Positions 43,248 to 52,108 of a stretch of DNA of 64,000 nucleotides are shown here, in pieces. The notes below the pieces were generated by a model. That model was not told where the DNA came from. It did not search any database and saw only the letters and a list, made by a program, of their open reading frames with translations. A program made the position numbers and the translations under genes. The DNA comes from JBQTIU01 sp052387815 (GTDB lineage: Bacteria; Pseudomonadota; Alphaproteobacteria; CACIAM-22H2), in assembly GCA_052387815.1 (NCBI GenBank), contig JBQTIU010000039.1, positions 14,776-78,775 on the forward strand, written 5' to 3'. Every line of letters starts with the position of its first letter. Position 1 is the first letter of the stretch.

Positions 43248-43892
43248 CTAATTGGGATCGCCCGTCATCGCGAAATGGCGGGCCACGTACTCGATCAAGA
43301 GGCCGACGCAACGCTCGATGTCGTTGGCGACGGTGTCGACCACGAGGGCGGGTTCATCGGGCGGTTCGTAGGGCGCCGAAATGCCGGTGAAGTCGCCGAT
43401 CAGGCCGGCGCGGGCCCGCTTGTACAGGCCCTTGGGGTCGCGCGCCTCGCAGGTGGCGAGATCGGCCTTGATATAGACCTCGTGGAACGGGCCGCCGGCG
43501 GCCTTGCGCGCGCCGGCGCGATCGGACCGGTAGGGCGAGATGAAGGCGGCGATGACGACCAGCCCGGCGGCCGCCATGAGGGCCGCCACCTCGCCGGCGC
43601 GCCGGATGTTCTCGGCGCGGTCCCCGGGCGTGAAGCCGAGATCGGCGTTGAGGCCGCAGCGCAGATTGTCGCCGTCGAGCACGTAGACCTGATAGCCGAT
43701 GTCGAATAGCCGGCGCTCGAGCTCGATCGCCAGCGTCGACTTGCCCGCGCCCGGCAGGCCGGTGAACCAGATCACGCCGCCCATATGGCGGTTGCGGCCC
43801 CGGCGCGCCTCGGCGGCGACGCGGTGCGCGACCGGCTCCCTCCTGGCCCGGGGCACGTTCATGAGATGCCGCCGGTCGGCATTGCCGGTCAT
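43248..43892 (-). CDS. cysC: Adenylylsulfate (APS) kinase CysC
   Basis: 214 residues from ATG 43892 with AGGGGAGG just upstream. The kinase fold has Walker A at about residues 44-52 (GLPGAGKST), then YVLDGDNLRCGLNADLGFTPGDRAENIRRAGEVAAL, AAFISPYRSDRAGAR, HEVYIKADLATCEARDPKGLYKRARAG and FTGISAPYEPP, all standard for APS kinase. It phosphorylates adenylylsulfate to PAPS in sulfate activation. A stand-alone CysC needs an ATP sulfurylase; the only nearby trace is a short cysD-like stub overlapping its start by 4 nt. Either the sulfurylase is elsewhere or PAPS supply here is disabled. Confidence 0.95.
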   Translation of the reverse strand: MTGNADRRHLMNVPRARREPVAHRVAAEARRGRNRHMGGVIWFTGLPGAGKSTLAIELERRLFDIGYQVYVLDGDNLRCGLNADLGFTPGDRAENIRRAGEVAALMAAAGLVVIAAFISPYRSDRAGARKAAGGPFHEVYIKADLATCEARDPKGLYKRARAGLIGDFTGISAPYEPPDEPALVVDTVANDIERCVGLLIEYVARHFAMTGDPN

Positions 43893-43987
43893 GGCGAGCC
43901 TCCCCTGCCGGCGATATCGGCGCGGCCGAACAAGGCCTCGCGCAGGATGTAGACGCTCTGGCTTTCGAGGCGGTCGAGAACGGTCAC
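43889..43987 (-). pseudogene. Stub of cysD-like sulfate adenylyltransferase subunit 2
   Basis: From a GTG at 43987 the frame reads VTVLDRLESQSVYILREA, which matches the very start of CysD small subunits (normally followed by an SxGKDS ATP-pyrophosphatase loop). It then switches to FGRADIAGRGGSP and ends in a TGA overlapping the cysC ATG. Only about 20 recognisable residues remain and the nucleotide-binding loop is missing. An internal deletion in an ancestral cysD(N)-cysC operon that kept the translational coupling to cysC would explain it. The short length keeps confidence moderate. Confidence 0.5.
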
Positions 43988-44022
43988 GGATCGGCCCGGC
44001 CCGACGCGCAGGCCCCCTCGCT

Positions 44023-44067
44023 GTAGGGGTGGGGCAACCGCTCCGCCGGTCCGTGACCCGCCCCTAC
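44023..44067. repeat. REP-like palindrome
   Basis: GTAGGGGTGGG (44023-44033) can pair with CCCGCCCCTAC (44057-44067), an 11-bp stem with one G-T pair and a 23-nt GC-rich loop. This resembles the extragenic GTAGGGGCGGG palindromes common in alphaproteobacteria. It lies between the cysD stub and the OsmC gene. Confidence 0.45.
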
Positions 44068-44102
44068 GAACTGCCAACGCCATGTCCCCGGTAGCGGCGG
44101 GG

Positions 44103-44639
44103 TTACGACCCGCCCGTTTCGAACCCGCGTCGCGCAATGCCGCGGGCGATCTCGATCGCGGGCGGCTTCACAAGCGTCTGGTAGACGACGCAGTAGCGCT
44201 CGGTCAGTTTCATCAGGCCCTCGAGGCGCTCGGGCTCGGCGTCGGTGTCGAGATCGAAGCGCAAGCGGATCGCCCGGAAACCGACTGGGGCCTCCCTGCT
44301 CACCCCCAGCGTGCCGCGAAAATCGAGATCGCCCTCGGCGGTGACGGTGCCGCCGCGGATTCGGATGTCGAGCGCGGTCGCCACCGCCCGCAGGGTCACC
44401 CCGGCGCACGCCACCAGCGCTTCCAGCAGCATGTCGCCCGAACAGGCCTGGAGCCCGCTGCCACCGGTCGCCGGGTGCAGGCCCGCCGCGATGAGCGCGC
44501 GCCCGGTGTCCACCTTGCAGGCGATGCCCGCGGCGTCGAGCTCGCCCCGCGCCCGCAAGGTGATGAGCGCGGCCTCGGGCCGTTCCTTGTAGCGCGCCTT
44601 CAAGGGCGCCTGCAGCGTGCGCAGGTCATCGGCGTTCAT
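44103..44639 (-). CDS. OsmC family protein
   Basis: 178 residues from ATG 44639 (MNADDLRTLQAP), preferred over an in-frame start 13 codons earlier because family members begin near here. The OsmC/Ohr fold is shown by LQACSGDMLLEALVACAGVTLRAVATAL and by the C-terminal helix ERYCVVYQTL. The two redox cysteines expected in this family are probably Cys78 (VACAG) and Cys150 (ERYC). Such proteins reduce organic hydroperoxides with lipoyl or thiol donors. It follows the Ldh-type gene on the same strand after 57 bp. Confidence 0.85.
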   Translation of the reverse strand: MNADDLRTLQAPLKARYKERPEAALITLRARGELDAAGIACKVDTGRALIAAGLHPATGGSGLQACSGDMLLEALVACAGVTLRAVATALDIRIRGGTVTAEGDLDFRGTLGVSREAPVGFRAIRLRFDLDTDAEPERLEGLMKLTERYCVVYQTLVKPPAIEIARGIARRGFETGGS

Positions 44640-44696
44640 GGGCGGACCTTTCAAGGCGCGGGGCCTCGACCTTAGCATACGCGCCGGCCGCCGACC

Positions 44697-45773
44697 TCAA
44701 GCGCCCGCCACGACGCGCTCGAGCGCGTCGCCGTCGAGCCCGAGCGATGCCGCCGCGGCGCGGATCTGGCCCCAGGTCGTATCGTCGATCGGGATACCGG
44801 TTCGCGTCCGCTCGTCTCGACTCATCCGCTCGGGCTCGCCCGGCACCAGGACGGGAAGATCCGAATCGGCCGGGGGCGAGGCCTTGACGTACGCGACCAT
44901 CGCCGCGATTTCCCGCCGCATGAACTCGGCGGTCCCGAGATGGCCGGGATCGACCACGAAACACAGCATGTTGTTGATGAGCCGCTGGCCGCGCTCGTGC
45001 TCGGGCTGGATCGTCCCGCCGCCGGCCACGGCCCCGGCCAGCAGCCCGCAGATGAGCGCCAGCCCGTAACCCTTGTGCAACCCGAAGGCCAGGATCGCGC
45101 CCTGCCGGTCGGCCGCGAACATGACCGCGGGATCGGTGCTCGGCCGCCCGCCCGCATCGAGGACCACGCCCGGGGGCAGCCGCTCGCCGTTGTTCATCGC
45201 CACCCGCACCTTGCCGAGCGCCATCACGCTGGTCGCAAAATCGAGGACCAGCGGCCGGCCGTCGGCCCCGGGCAGCGCGCAGCAAAACGGATCGGTGCCG
45301 AAGCGCGCGTCGGTGCCGCGATAGGGGGCGACCAGCGGGTCGTGCCCGATGACGTTGACGAAATGCACCGAAACCAGGCCGGCCGCGGCGCACAGCTCGC
45401 CGTAGGCCCCGACGCGGCCGATATGGAAGGCGTTGCGCAGCGCGAGGAGCGCGACTCCCGCTTGCTTCGCGCGCGCGATACCGAGCAGGACCGCCTGGCG
45501 CGCCACCACTTGGCCGAGCCCGCCTTGCCCGTCGACCACCAGCACCGACCCGCTGTCGCGCAGCACCTTCGCCTGGGCCTTGGGATCGAGCCAGCCGAAG
45601 CGGATCGCCGCCACGTAGCGCGGCAGCATGCCCACCCCGTGGCTGTCATGGCCGAGCAGGTTCGCATCGACGAGGTGATCGGCGACCAGCGCGGCATCGC
45701 CGGGGGCGGCGCCGGCGCGCTCGCACATCGAGCGGACCAGGTCGCGCAGTCGCAGGTGCGGGATGTGGATCAT
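44697..45773 (-). CDS. Ldh-family (malate/L-lactate dehydrogenase-like) NAD(P) oxidoreductase
   Basis: 358 residues of the non-Rossmann LDH2/MDH2 family. The N-terminal helical part (AALVADHLVDANLLGHDSHGVGMLPRYV) carries the conserved HDSHG motif with the catalytic His. Later come VALLALRNAFHIGRVGAYGE, RFGTDPFCCALPGADGRPLVLDFATSV and HKGYGLALICGLLAGAVAGGG, all typical. Members oxidise 2-hydroxy acids such as malate, ureidoglycolate, sulfolactate or diketogulonate relatives. Ureidoglycolate dehydrogenase is an attractive option given the PuuE-like gene, but motifs do not settle it. Confidence 0.9.
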   Translation of the reverse strand: MIHIPHLRLRDLVRSMCERAGAAPGDAALVADHLVDANLLGHDSHGVGMLPRYVAAIRFGWLDPKAQAKVLRDSGSVLVVDGQGGLGQVVARQAVLLGIARAKQAGVALLALRNAFHIGRVGAYGELCAAAGLVSVHFVNVIGHDPLVAPYRGTDARFGTDPFCCALPGADGRPLVLDFATSVMALGKVRVAMNNGERLPPGVVLDAGGRPSTDPAVMFAADRQGAILAFGLHKGYGLALICGLLAGAVAGGGTIQPEHERGQRLINNMLCFVVDPGHLGTAEFMRREIAAMVAYVKASPPADSDLPVLVPGEPERMSRDERTRTGIPIDDTTWGQIRAAAASLGLDGDALERVVAGA

Positions 45774-46125
45774 GGCTTATGCGCCGGCGAGCGGCCGGTC
45801 CGATGGGTCGGGACCGCGGTTTCGGGACGGGGTCGAAGCGCTATCCCCCGGCGCGATCGCGCGGCCTTGTGCCGGAACCGCCGCCTCGCGTCAAGGGGCC
45901 GCGTGCGGCCGGGTGATGACGCCGGCATGGTCGGCGCGAGCGCCGATCCTGGACGATGCCGCGTCACCAGGTCGCCGAGGGCGCCAAGATGCGCGACCGC
46001 GTTGACAGGAGGCACCGGGAGGTGTGTCCTGTGGAGTGGCGAACCGAAACCACGGGTGACGCATCGACGCGATCGCGTGCCGATTGTGCCTCTACGTTGC
46101 CACCCGCTTCCCGGAGTGCCGCGCC
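45774..46125. other. Intergenic region without recognisable gene
   Basis: This 352-bp interval separates the divergent Ldh-type and hlyU genes. I see no coding frame with family likeness, no RNA gene and no strong terminator. A TTGACA hexamer at 46002-46007 lacks a convincing -10 box. Confidence 0.5.
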
Positions 46126-46431
46126 ATGGGATCCAAATTGACCGAATTCCTGCGTCGTCTCGTCAACCCCAAGCAGGGCGAAGCGTCTCGTCCGGAACCC
46201 GTTGCGGCGGTCGAATACAACGGATACTCGATCCGTCCCACGCCCCGCCGGCAAGGATCGGAGTGGCTGACGGCGGGCGTCATCGCCAAGCAGTTCCCGG
46301 ACGGCGTCAAGGAACACCAGTTCATCCGGGTGGACACGCACGCCAACCAGGCCGACGCCGCCAACTTCTCCATTTACAAAGCCAAGCAGATCATCGACGA
46401 GCAGGGCGACAAGATGTTCCGCACCGGCTAG
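46126..46431 (+). CDS. HlyU-family protein
   Basis: 101 residues from ATG 46126 (MGSKLTEFLRRLVNPKQGE); an in-frame extension to 46084 adds 14 unlikely residues. The body matches the small HlyU family: AVEYNGYSIRPTPRRQGSEWLTAGVIAKQF, then KEHQFIRVDTHANQADAANFSIYKAKQIIDEQGDKMF. The family takes its name from Vibrio HlyU annotation, but these short alphaproteobacterial proteins lack a winged-helix DNA-binding motif, and their function is not established. It stands alone, divergent from the Ldh-type gene, with a hairpin 43 bp after the stop. Confidence 0.88.
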   Translation: MGSKLTEFLRRLVNPKQGEASRPEPVAAVEYNGYSIRPTPRRQGSEWLTAGVIAKQFPDGVKEHQFIRVDTHANQADAANFSIYKAKQIIDEQGDKMFRTG

Positions 46432-46473
46432 CCGCGGAATTTCGACCGCAGCATCCCGCCGTTCCGCCCCGGG

Positions 46474-46491
46474 GGCGGTTGGAGAACCGCC
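46474..46491 (+). terminator. Possible terminator hairpin after hlyU
   Basis: GGCGGTT (46474-46480) pairs perfectly with AACCGCC (46485-46491) around GGAG. It lacks a clear T-tract, so termination is only possible. It separates hlyU from the convergent tRNA-Phe gene. Confidence 0.35.
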
Positions 46492-46580
46492 GTATTCCGC
46501 CGTTTCCGAACGCGCCAGAAAGCACCAAGAAATCGCGACCTTCCACCGCCGAATTTTCGTCCCAGCGCTTGACGGAAAAA

Positions 46581-46657
<77 letters not shown>

Positions 46658-46865
46658 AGGGGGTGCTGGAACCGGGCTCGCCGCTTATAGATAAAACGCC
46701 GTCCGGTGTCCACAACCGGCGCCGTCGGCCCTTCGCTTCCGGCCCGGCGCCGATCTCGGCGAGCAAGTAGGTTCATGGCCTTGGCCGAGACCCGCGCGAT
46801 GACCAGCGCGGCGCCGGTATCGCGTCCAGCCGGTAGGATCCGAAAAACGGTTGGCGCCCGGCCGC

Positions 46866-47615
46866 TCACGCGCCGCCGTTGACCGACAGGACCTGGCCGG
46901 TGACGTAGCCGGCGTAGTCCGAGGCCAGGAACAGGACCGCCGCGGCGATGTCTTCGGGCGTGCCGAGGCGCCGGAGCGCGATGCCCTCGATCAGCTTCTT
47001 CTGGCCTTCGGGGCCATAGCTCTGCCATTGCCGTTCGCTGGCGGGGTTCGAGCGCACGAACCCCGGCGCGACCGAGTTGACCGTGATCCCGAACCGGCCC
47101 AGCTCGTGGGCGAGCTGCCTGGTCAACCCGACCAGCGCGTGCTTGGCCGCGGCGTAGCCCTGGATGCCGGTGAGGCTGACGCCAAGCCCCGCCCGGCTGG
47201 CAATATTGACGATTCGGCCCGCGTTCTGCGCCTGCATCGCCGGCGCCACCGCCTGGCTGAAATAGAACGCGCCGTTGACGTTGATATCGAACAGCACCTT
47301 CCATTCGGCCTCGGTCACGGTTTCGAGCGGACGGCCCACTTGGCCGGCGACGCCGCCGGCATTGCTGACCAGCACGTCGATGCGCCCGGTCGCCGCTTTG
47401 ACCGCTTCGACGAAGGCGAATACGGCGTCGCGCCTGCCGACGTCGACGACACGCCAGTGGATGCGCATGCCCGCGGTCTCCTTCATCTCCGCTTCCGCGA
47501 GATCGCAGATCCACACCGAAGCGCCGCGGTCGGCGAAGGCGTTGGCGATGGCGCGGCCCAACCCGTGCCCGCCGCCGGTGACGATGACCGTCTTGCCCGG
47601 AAACTCGATCAGCAT
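46866..47615 (-). CDS. SDR-family NAD(P)-dependent oxidoreductase
   Basis: 249 residues from ATG 47615 (MLIEFPGKTVIVTGGGHGLGRAIANAFADRG). It is a classical SDR with the TGxxxGxG cofactor loop, DVLVSNAGG, Ser in NIASRAG, Tyr and Lys in GYAAAKHALVG, and the C-terminal VTGQVLSVNGGA. It oxidises or reduces an alcohol/carbonyl. It overlaps the PanE-like gene by 7 nt and ends the minus-strand trio with the creatininase-family gene. Longer frames reaching to 48242 are shadows of that neighbour. Confidence 0.92.
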   Translation of the reverse strand: MLIEFPGKTVIVTGGGHGLGRAIANAFADRGASVWICDLAEAEMKETAGMRIHWRVVDVGRRDAVFAFVEAVKAATGRIDVLVSNAGGVAGQVGRPLETVTEAEWKVLFDINVNGAFYFSQAVAPAMQAQNAGRIVNIASRAGLGVSLTGIQGYAAAKHALVGLTRQLAHELGRFGITVNSVAPGFVRSNPASERQWQSYGPEGQKKLIEGIALRRLGTPEDIAAAVLFLASDYAGYVTGQVLSVNGGA

Positions 47616-48649
47616 GCGTTCGCCGTTTCCAGCAGCGCGTCCAGGGTCGCCCAGGCGAGCGGCCGGCGCCCGTCCTCGATGTCGTGGATCAGCCCCACCA
47701 GCCGTTCCAGGGTCGGTGTCGCGACGCCCACCTCGCGGCCGAGGGTGGCGACGATCGCGATTTGCGCATCGACCTCGGTCTTGCGCTTGCGCACCGCCAG
47801 GTCGCGCCAGATGCCGCTGTGCGACTTCGCCGAGTTGCGGTTGTGCGCGACCATGGCGTCGATGGACGCTTGCGAGGCGGCGCGGGATGCCTCGGGCATG
47901 AAGGCTGCCGGCTCGAAGCCGTTGAACCCCTCGCAAGCCACGCCCTTGGCGCGCGCGACGCGCATGACCTCTTCGCCCAGGCGCCGATGGACGGGATAGT
48001 ACTGGGGAGCGGCGAGGGCGTCGGCGATCGATTTGCCGGTGAGAGCGGTGGCGAACAACTGCGCGCCGTAGCCGAGCTTGCCCCACAGATAGCCCCAGAT
48101 GTTGTCGGTCAGCACCGCGTTGGGTTCGAACACCTTGAGCAGCGCGTGGACCGCCTGGACACGCTCGGTCGTCCTGCCGTCGAGCTCGCCGACCACGACT
48201 GCGCCGCGCCCGCCAAACATCACCCGCCCCGGCGCCGTCCAATCGGCGCCGAAATTGACGAAGCAGCCGATCGTGCGCGCCGCGCCCACCGCACGCGCGA
48301 TGGCGATTTCATTGAGCCCGTTCTGCGCCGACAGCACGTAGCCGTCGGCGGCCAGATGCGGGGCCAGCGCCGCCACGGCCTCCTCGGTGTGATGCGCTTT
48401 CACCGCCAACACGATGCGCCGGTACGTTCCCGCGACCTCCTGGGGCAGGACCGCCTTGGCGGCAACGGTGAAGTTGTCGATCGGGCCTTCGATGGCGAGA
48501 CCGGTGGCGTTCATCGCCGCGACGTGATCGGCGGCCTTGTCGACATGGATCGTGTCGTGCCCGGCGCGCGTCAGGTACGCGCCGAGCGTGCCGCCGACGG
48601 CGCCGGCGCCCCAGATCAGGATCGGATCGCGCGCCGCCGTCCCGCTCAT
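47609..48649 (-). CDS. Ketopantoate reductase (ApbA/PanE) family protein
   Basis: 346 residues from ATG 48649, which overlaps the creatininase stop as ATGA. The Rossmann start ILIWGAGAVGGTLGAYLTRAG, the segment VLAVKAHHTEEAVAALAP, LSAQNGLNE and the C-terminal helical domain (NIWGYLWGKLGYGAQLFATALTG) are those of PanE-like 2-oxo acid reductases. It is longer than E. coli PanE and sits in a catabolic operon, so it is probably a paralogue with another substrate rather than the pantothenate enzyme. Confidence 0.88.
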   Translation of the reverse strand: MSGTAARDPILIWGAGAVGGTLGAYLTRAGHDTIHVDKAADHVAAMNATGLAIEGPIDNFTVAAKAVLPQEVAGTYRRIVLAVKAHHTEEAVAALAPHLAADGYVLSAQNGLNEIAIARAVGAARTIGCFVNFGADWTAPGRVMFGGRGAVVVGELDGRTTERVQAVHALLKVFEPNAVLTDNIWGYLWGKLGYGAQLFATALTGKSIADALAAPQYYPVHRRLGEEVMRVARAKGVACEGFNGFEPAAFMPEASRAASQASIDAMVAHNRNSAKSHSGIWRDLAVRKRKTEVDAQIAIVATLGREVGVATPTLERLVGLIHDIEDGRRPLAWATLDALLETANAC

Positions 48650-49386
48650 GCCCACGGACCGGCCAGCACGTCGCGCGTCTCGGCGACGGCGACCTCCCAC
48701 AGCGCCAGCATCTCCTCGTCGGAGCGGCGGTAGCGGCCGCCGAAATTGCCGTCGCCCAGCAGGGCGCGCGCTTTCTGCGGGTCCATCGATTTCAGCAGCT
48801 CCATGTTCACCGTCGGCTTCCGCAATTCGGGCTACGCCACGTTGGGCAGCCGGGTCCAGGGGAAATTCTCCATCCACGACGCGTGGCTCGCCACATCGTC
48901 GATCTCCTGGACCTTGGCCCAGGTCTTGGGCGCGTTCCACCAATTGTGGAACTTGACCGAATAGCCGGGGTTGTCGGCCATCCATTCGAGCGCCAAGGCG
49001 CCGACCGGATTGTTGCCGCCGTGGCCGTTGACGATCAGGATGCGCCGGAAGCCCGCGCGCTTCAGGCTGTCGAGCGCGTCCCGGGCGACCGCGATCGCGG
49101 TCTGGACGCGCATGCTGATCGTGCCCGGATAGGCGGCGAAATAGGGCGTGATGCCGTAGCTGACGACGGGGAATACCGGTACGCCGACCGGGGCGGCGGC
49201 GTCGATCGAGACTTTCTCGGCCAGGATCGCATCGACGCCGAGGCTGAGTTGCGCGTGTTGCTCGACGCTGCCGATGGGCAGGATGCAGCGGTTGTCGCCC
49301 TTGAGGTATGCCTCGACCTGCATCCAGTTCATGTCGAGGATGCGCATGCGTCCCTCGCGCTTGTAAGGATCGGATGGCGCCAGCAT
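48646..49386 (-). pseudogene. Creatininase-family amidohydrolase gene interrupted by an in-frame amber codon
   Basis: From ATG 49386 the protein reads MRILDMNWMQVEAYLKGDNR ... LPIGSVEQHAQLSLGVDAILAEK, ILIVNGHGGNNPVGALALEW and FHNWWNAPKTWAKVQEIDDVASHASWMENFPWTRLPNVA, with the metal-binding His/Glu/Asp motifs of creatininase. Then TAG (48834-48832) stops it at 184 residues. The same frame goes straight on for 62 more codons that look fully genuine (RKPTVNMELLKSMDPQKARALLGDGNFGGRYRRSDEEML ... DVLAGPWA) to a TGA overlapping the next start. The metal site is in the first part, so partial function cannot be excluded. Confidence 0.85.
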
Positions 49387-49511
49387 GGCCCCGCCGTCGC
49401 GCTCGCGTCAAGCGGCGCCGCCGTCTCGACAATGGGGCCCCCGCCGTGGTAAGGGTTATGCCGAGATCGAAAAAGCGCGCGCCGGCGCGCAAGAACGAAC
49501 GGGGGACCTCG

Positions 49512-51095
49512 ATGACAACGACCTCGCTGCTCAAGACGGCGGCCGTGGCGGCCGCGCTCGTTTTCGGCGCCGCCGGCGCCGCTTCGGCCCAGACGCTGAC
49601 CATCGGCGTGCGCGGCGGGCCCGAATCCCTCGACCCCCATTTCTCGGCGCTCGGCACGCACGCCGAGGCGGCCAAGCACATCTTCGACACGCTGGTGTGG
49701 TCGGGCGACGACATCCAGCTCGAGCCGTGGCTGGCCGAATCCTGGAAGCCGATCGACGACACGATCTGGGAGTTCAAGCTCCGCAAGGGCGTCAAGTTCC
49801 ACGACGGCTCGGACTTCACCGCCGAGGACGTCAAGTTCTCGATCCAGCGCATCCCGGTCGTTACCGGCCCGACCACGATGACGATCTACGTCAAGCGCGT
49901 GGCCGGGATCGAGATCGTCGATCCCCACACCATCCGCCTCAAGACCGACGGCCCGGCGGCGACGCTGCCCTACGATTTCGTGCGGCTGTTCATCGTCTCG
50001 CACAAGGTCGGCATGCAGGCGCGCAATGAGGAGTTCAATTCCGGCAAGGCGGCCATCGGCACCGGCCCCTTCAAGCTGGTTTCGTGGACGCCCAAGGGCG
50101 ATCTGGTGCTCGACCGCTTCGACGGCTACTGGAAAGGCCGGGCGCATTGGCAGCGCGTCGTGCGCAAGGAGATCCCGAACGACGCCTCGCGCCTTGCCGC
50201 GCTGAAGGCCGGCCAGGTCGATCTCGTCAATTACGTCTCCTCGGCCGACTACCGATCGCTGGCCAACGACCGGCGGATCAAGGCGATCAAGGGCGATTCG
50301 GTCTACGTCATGAATCTTCAGACCGATCTGCGTGACAAGACGCCGCGCATCTTCGACAACGCCGGCCGGCCGCTCGACGTCAACCCGTTGCGCGATCCGC
50401 GCGTGCGCGAGGCGCTGGATCTTGCCATCGACCGCAAGGCGATGGTCGACGTGGTGCTCGAAGGACTGGGCAAACCGGCCAACCAGATCATGCCGGCCGG
50501 GTTCTTCGGCTCGAACCCGCGGCTGCCGGAGCGCAAGTTCGACCCCGATCGCGCCAAGCAGCTGCTGGCCGAGGCGGGCTTTCCCAACGGCTTCAAGGTC
50601 GATCTTCACTGCACCAACGACCGCCTGCCGGGCGACGGGGCGATCTGTGCCGCGCTCGGGCAGATGTTCGCGCGCGTCGGCATCGGCGCCAACGTCAACG
50701 CCATCAGTCGCACGGTCTATTTCCCCGCCCAGGCGCGCGGCGAATACACGCTGTTCATGAACGGCTGGGGTACGTTGACGGGCGAGGCGTCCTACACGCT
50801 GGGCTCCCTGGTCCACACCAACGACCCCAAGGTCCAACTCGGGCCGTTCAACCGCATCGCCTACTCCAACCCCGAGGTCGACAAGGTGCTGCAAGAGGCG
50901 GTCAAAACGCTCGACGACGCCAAGCGCCGAGCGCTGTTCGAGCGGGCGATGGAGATCTCGATGGCGGATCGTCCGATGATTCCCATCGTCGTCTTGCAAA
51001 CCGTATGGGCGGTGAACGGGGAACGGGTGACGATGAACCCGCGCGCGGACGAGGACACACTGGCCTATTTCGTGCGCCCCGCCCGCCCGGGCTGA
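49512..51095 (+). CDS. Peptide-type ABC transporter substrate-binding protein (SBP family 5)
   Basis: 527 residues from ATG 49512 with GGGGGA upstream; frames from 49308 add basic nonsense. Sec signal peptide MTTTSLLKTAAVAAALVFGA, cleavage after ASAQ. Family 5 hallmarks are LTIGVRGGPESLDPHF, FKLRKGVKFHDGSDFTAEDVKFSIQRI, GTGPFKLVSWTPKGDLVL, ALDLAIDRKAMVDVVLEG and AEAGFPNGFKVDL. It is the first gene of a plus-strand operon running to 56868 and serves the DppBCDF-like transporter encoded there. The terminal isoaspartyl peptidase suggests the cargo includes small or unusual peptides. Confidence 0.94.
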   Translation: MTTTSLLKTAAVAAALVFGAAGAASAQTLTIGVRGGPESLDPHFSALGTHAEAAKHIFDTLVWSGDDIQLEPWLAESWKPIDDTIWEFKLRKGVKFHDGSDFTAEDVKFSIQRIPVVTGPTTMTIYVKRVAGIEIVDPHTIRLKTDGPAATLPYDFVRLFIVSHKVGMQARNEEFNSGKAAIGTGPFKLVSWTPKGDLVLDRFDGYWKGRAHWQRVVRKEIPNDASRLAALKAGQVDLVNYVSSADYRSLANDRRIKAIKGDSVYVMNLQTDLRDKTPRIFDNAGRPLDVNPLRDPRVREALDLAIDRKAMVDVVLEGLGKPANQIMPAGFFGSNPRLPERKFDPDRAKQLLAEAGFPNGFKVDLHCTNDRLPGDGAICAALGQMFARVGIGANVNAISRTVYFPAQARGEYTLFMNGWGTLTGEASYTLGSLVHTNDPKVQLGPFNRIAYSNPEVDKVLQEAVKTLDDAKRRALFERAMEISMADRPMIPIVVLQTVWAVNGERVTMNPRADEDTLAYFVRPARPG

Positions 51096-51178
51096 GCCCC
51101 TTCGCCAGCCCGCCCGCGCCCTCGGCGATCCCGGCCGACGGCGCGGGCGCGGCGTTTCTCCGCCGCGAAAGTCTCGCC

Positions 51179-52087
51179 ATGCCCGGCAGCAATACCCCCG
51201 CGCTCGAACCGTGGCAATGGCCGGAGGCGGAGTGGCGCCGGGCGGTCGACAGGGTGCGCGCCGGCCGCTCGCTGAAGCCCGCCGCGTGGCCGGGCGGCGC
51301 GCGCGTCGCGGCGGCGCTTTCCTTCGACAGCGATCACGACACGATCCCGCTTCGCGACGGCGACGTTTCGCCAGGAAGGCTGTCGCAGGGCCAGTACGGC
51401 AATCGCCAGGGCGTGCCGCGCATTCTGAATCTGCTCGCCCGCCACGGCATCAAGGCCAGCTTTTTCGTGCCCGCGGTCTCGGCGCTCCTCTATCCCGACG
51501 AACAGCGCCGCGTGGTCGCCGAAGGCCACGAGATCGGCATCCACGGCTGGATTCACGAACGCAACAGCACCCTGCCCGCGGCGGCCGAGCGCGACCTGAT
51601 GGTGCGCGCCCGCGACACGCTGGAAAAGGTCTCGGGCCAGCGCCCGGTCGGCATGCGCACGCCGTCGTGGGATTTCAGCCCGCACACCCTGTCGATCATG
51701 CGCGAGATGGGCCTGTCATACGATTCCTCGCTGATGGCCGACGACGAGCCCTACGAGCTTCTGGAGGACGGCCAGCCGACCGGCATCGTCGAGCTGCCGC
51801 CCGAATGGATTCGCGACGATGCGGTCTACTTCAACATGGTGCGGATGAGTAGCTTGCGCCCGTATACCCCGCCCTCGGCGGTCCTCGAGATTTTCAAGAC
51901 CGAGTTCGACGGGGCCTATCGCGAGAACGGTCTGTTCCTCCTCACCATGCACCCGCACGTGATCGGGCATCGCTCGCGCATCTCGCTCCTCGACGAGCTG
52001 ATCCACCACATCCGCGGTCATGACGGCGTGTGGTTCGCCACCCACGCCGAGATCGTGGCCTATTGCAAGGCCAACGCGCCCGCCTGA
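51179..52087 (+). CDS. Polysaccharide deacetylase (NodB-fold) family protein inside a peptide-transport operon
   Basis: 302 residues from ATG 51179. The NodB metal motifs are visible: the catalytic Asp region AALSFDSDHDT and HEIGIHGWIHERN (His-box). VGMRTPSWDFSPHTLSIMREMGLSYDSSLMADD and LTMHPHVIGHRSRISLLDELIHHI match carbohydrate-esterase-4/PuuE-like relatives. No signal peptide is seen, so it is cytosolic and unlikely to act on cell-wall polymers. More likely it hydrolyses a small C-N bond compound imported by the transporter. It sits between the receptor and permease genes of the operon. Confidence 0.85.
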   Translation: MPGSNTPALEPWQWPEAEWRRAVDRVRAGRSLKPAAWPGGARVAAALSFDSDHDTIPLRDGDVSPGRLSQGQYGNRQGVPRILNLLARHGIKASFFVPAVSALLYPDEQRRVVAEGHEIGIHGWIHERNSTLPAAAERDLMVRARDTLEKVSGQRPVGMRTPSWDFSPHTLSIMREMGLSYDSSLMADDEPYELLEDGQPTGIVELPPEWIRDDAVYFNMVRMSSLRPYTPPSAVLEIFKTEFDGAYRENGLFLLTMHPHVIGHRSRISLLDELIHHIRGHDGVWFATHAEIVAYCKANAPA

Positions 52088-52108
52088 GCGCGATCCGGGG
52101 CCCGACTC

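Noticed and set aside
45998..46040. TTGACA at 46002-46007 as a promoter for hlyU
   Set aside because: No acceptable -10 box at 16-19 bp and the distance to the ATG gives an unlikely long leader.
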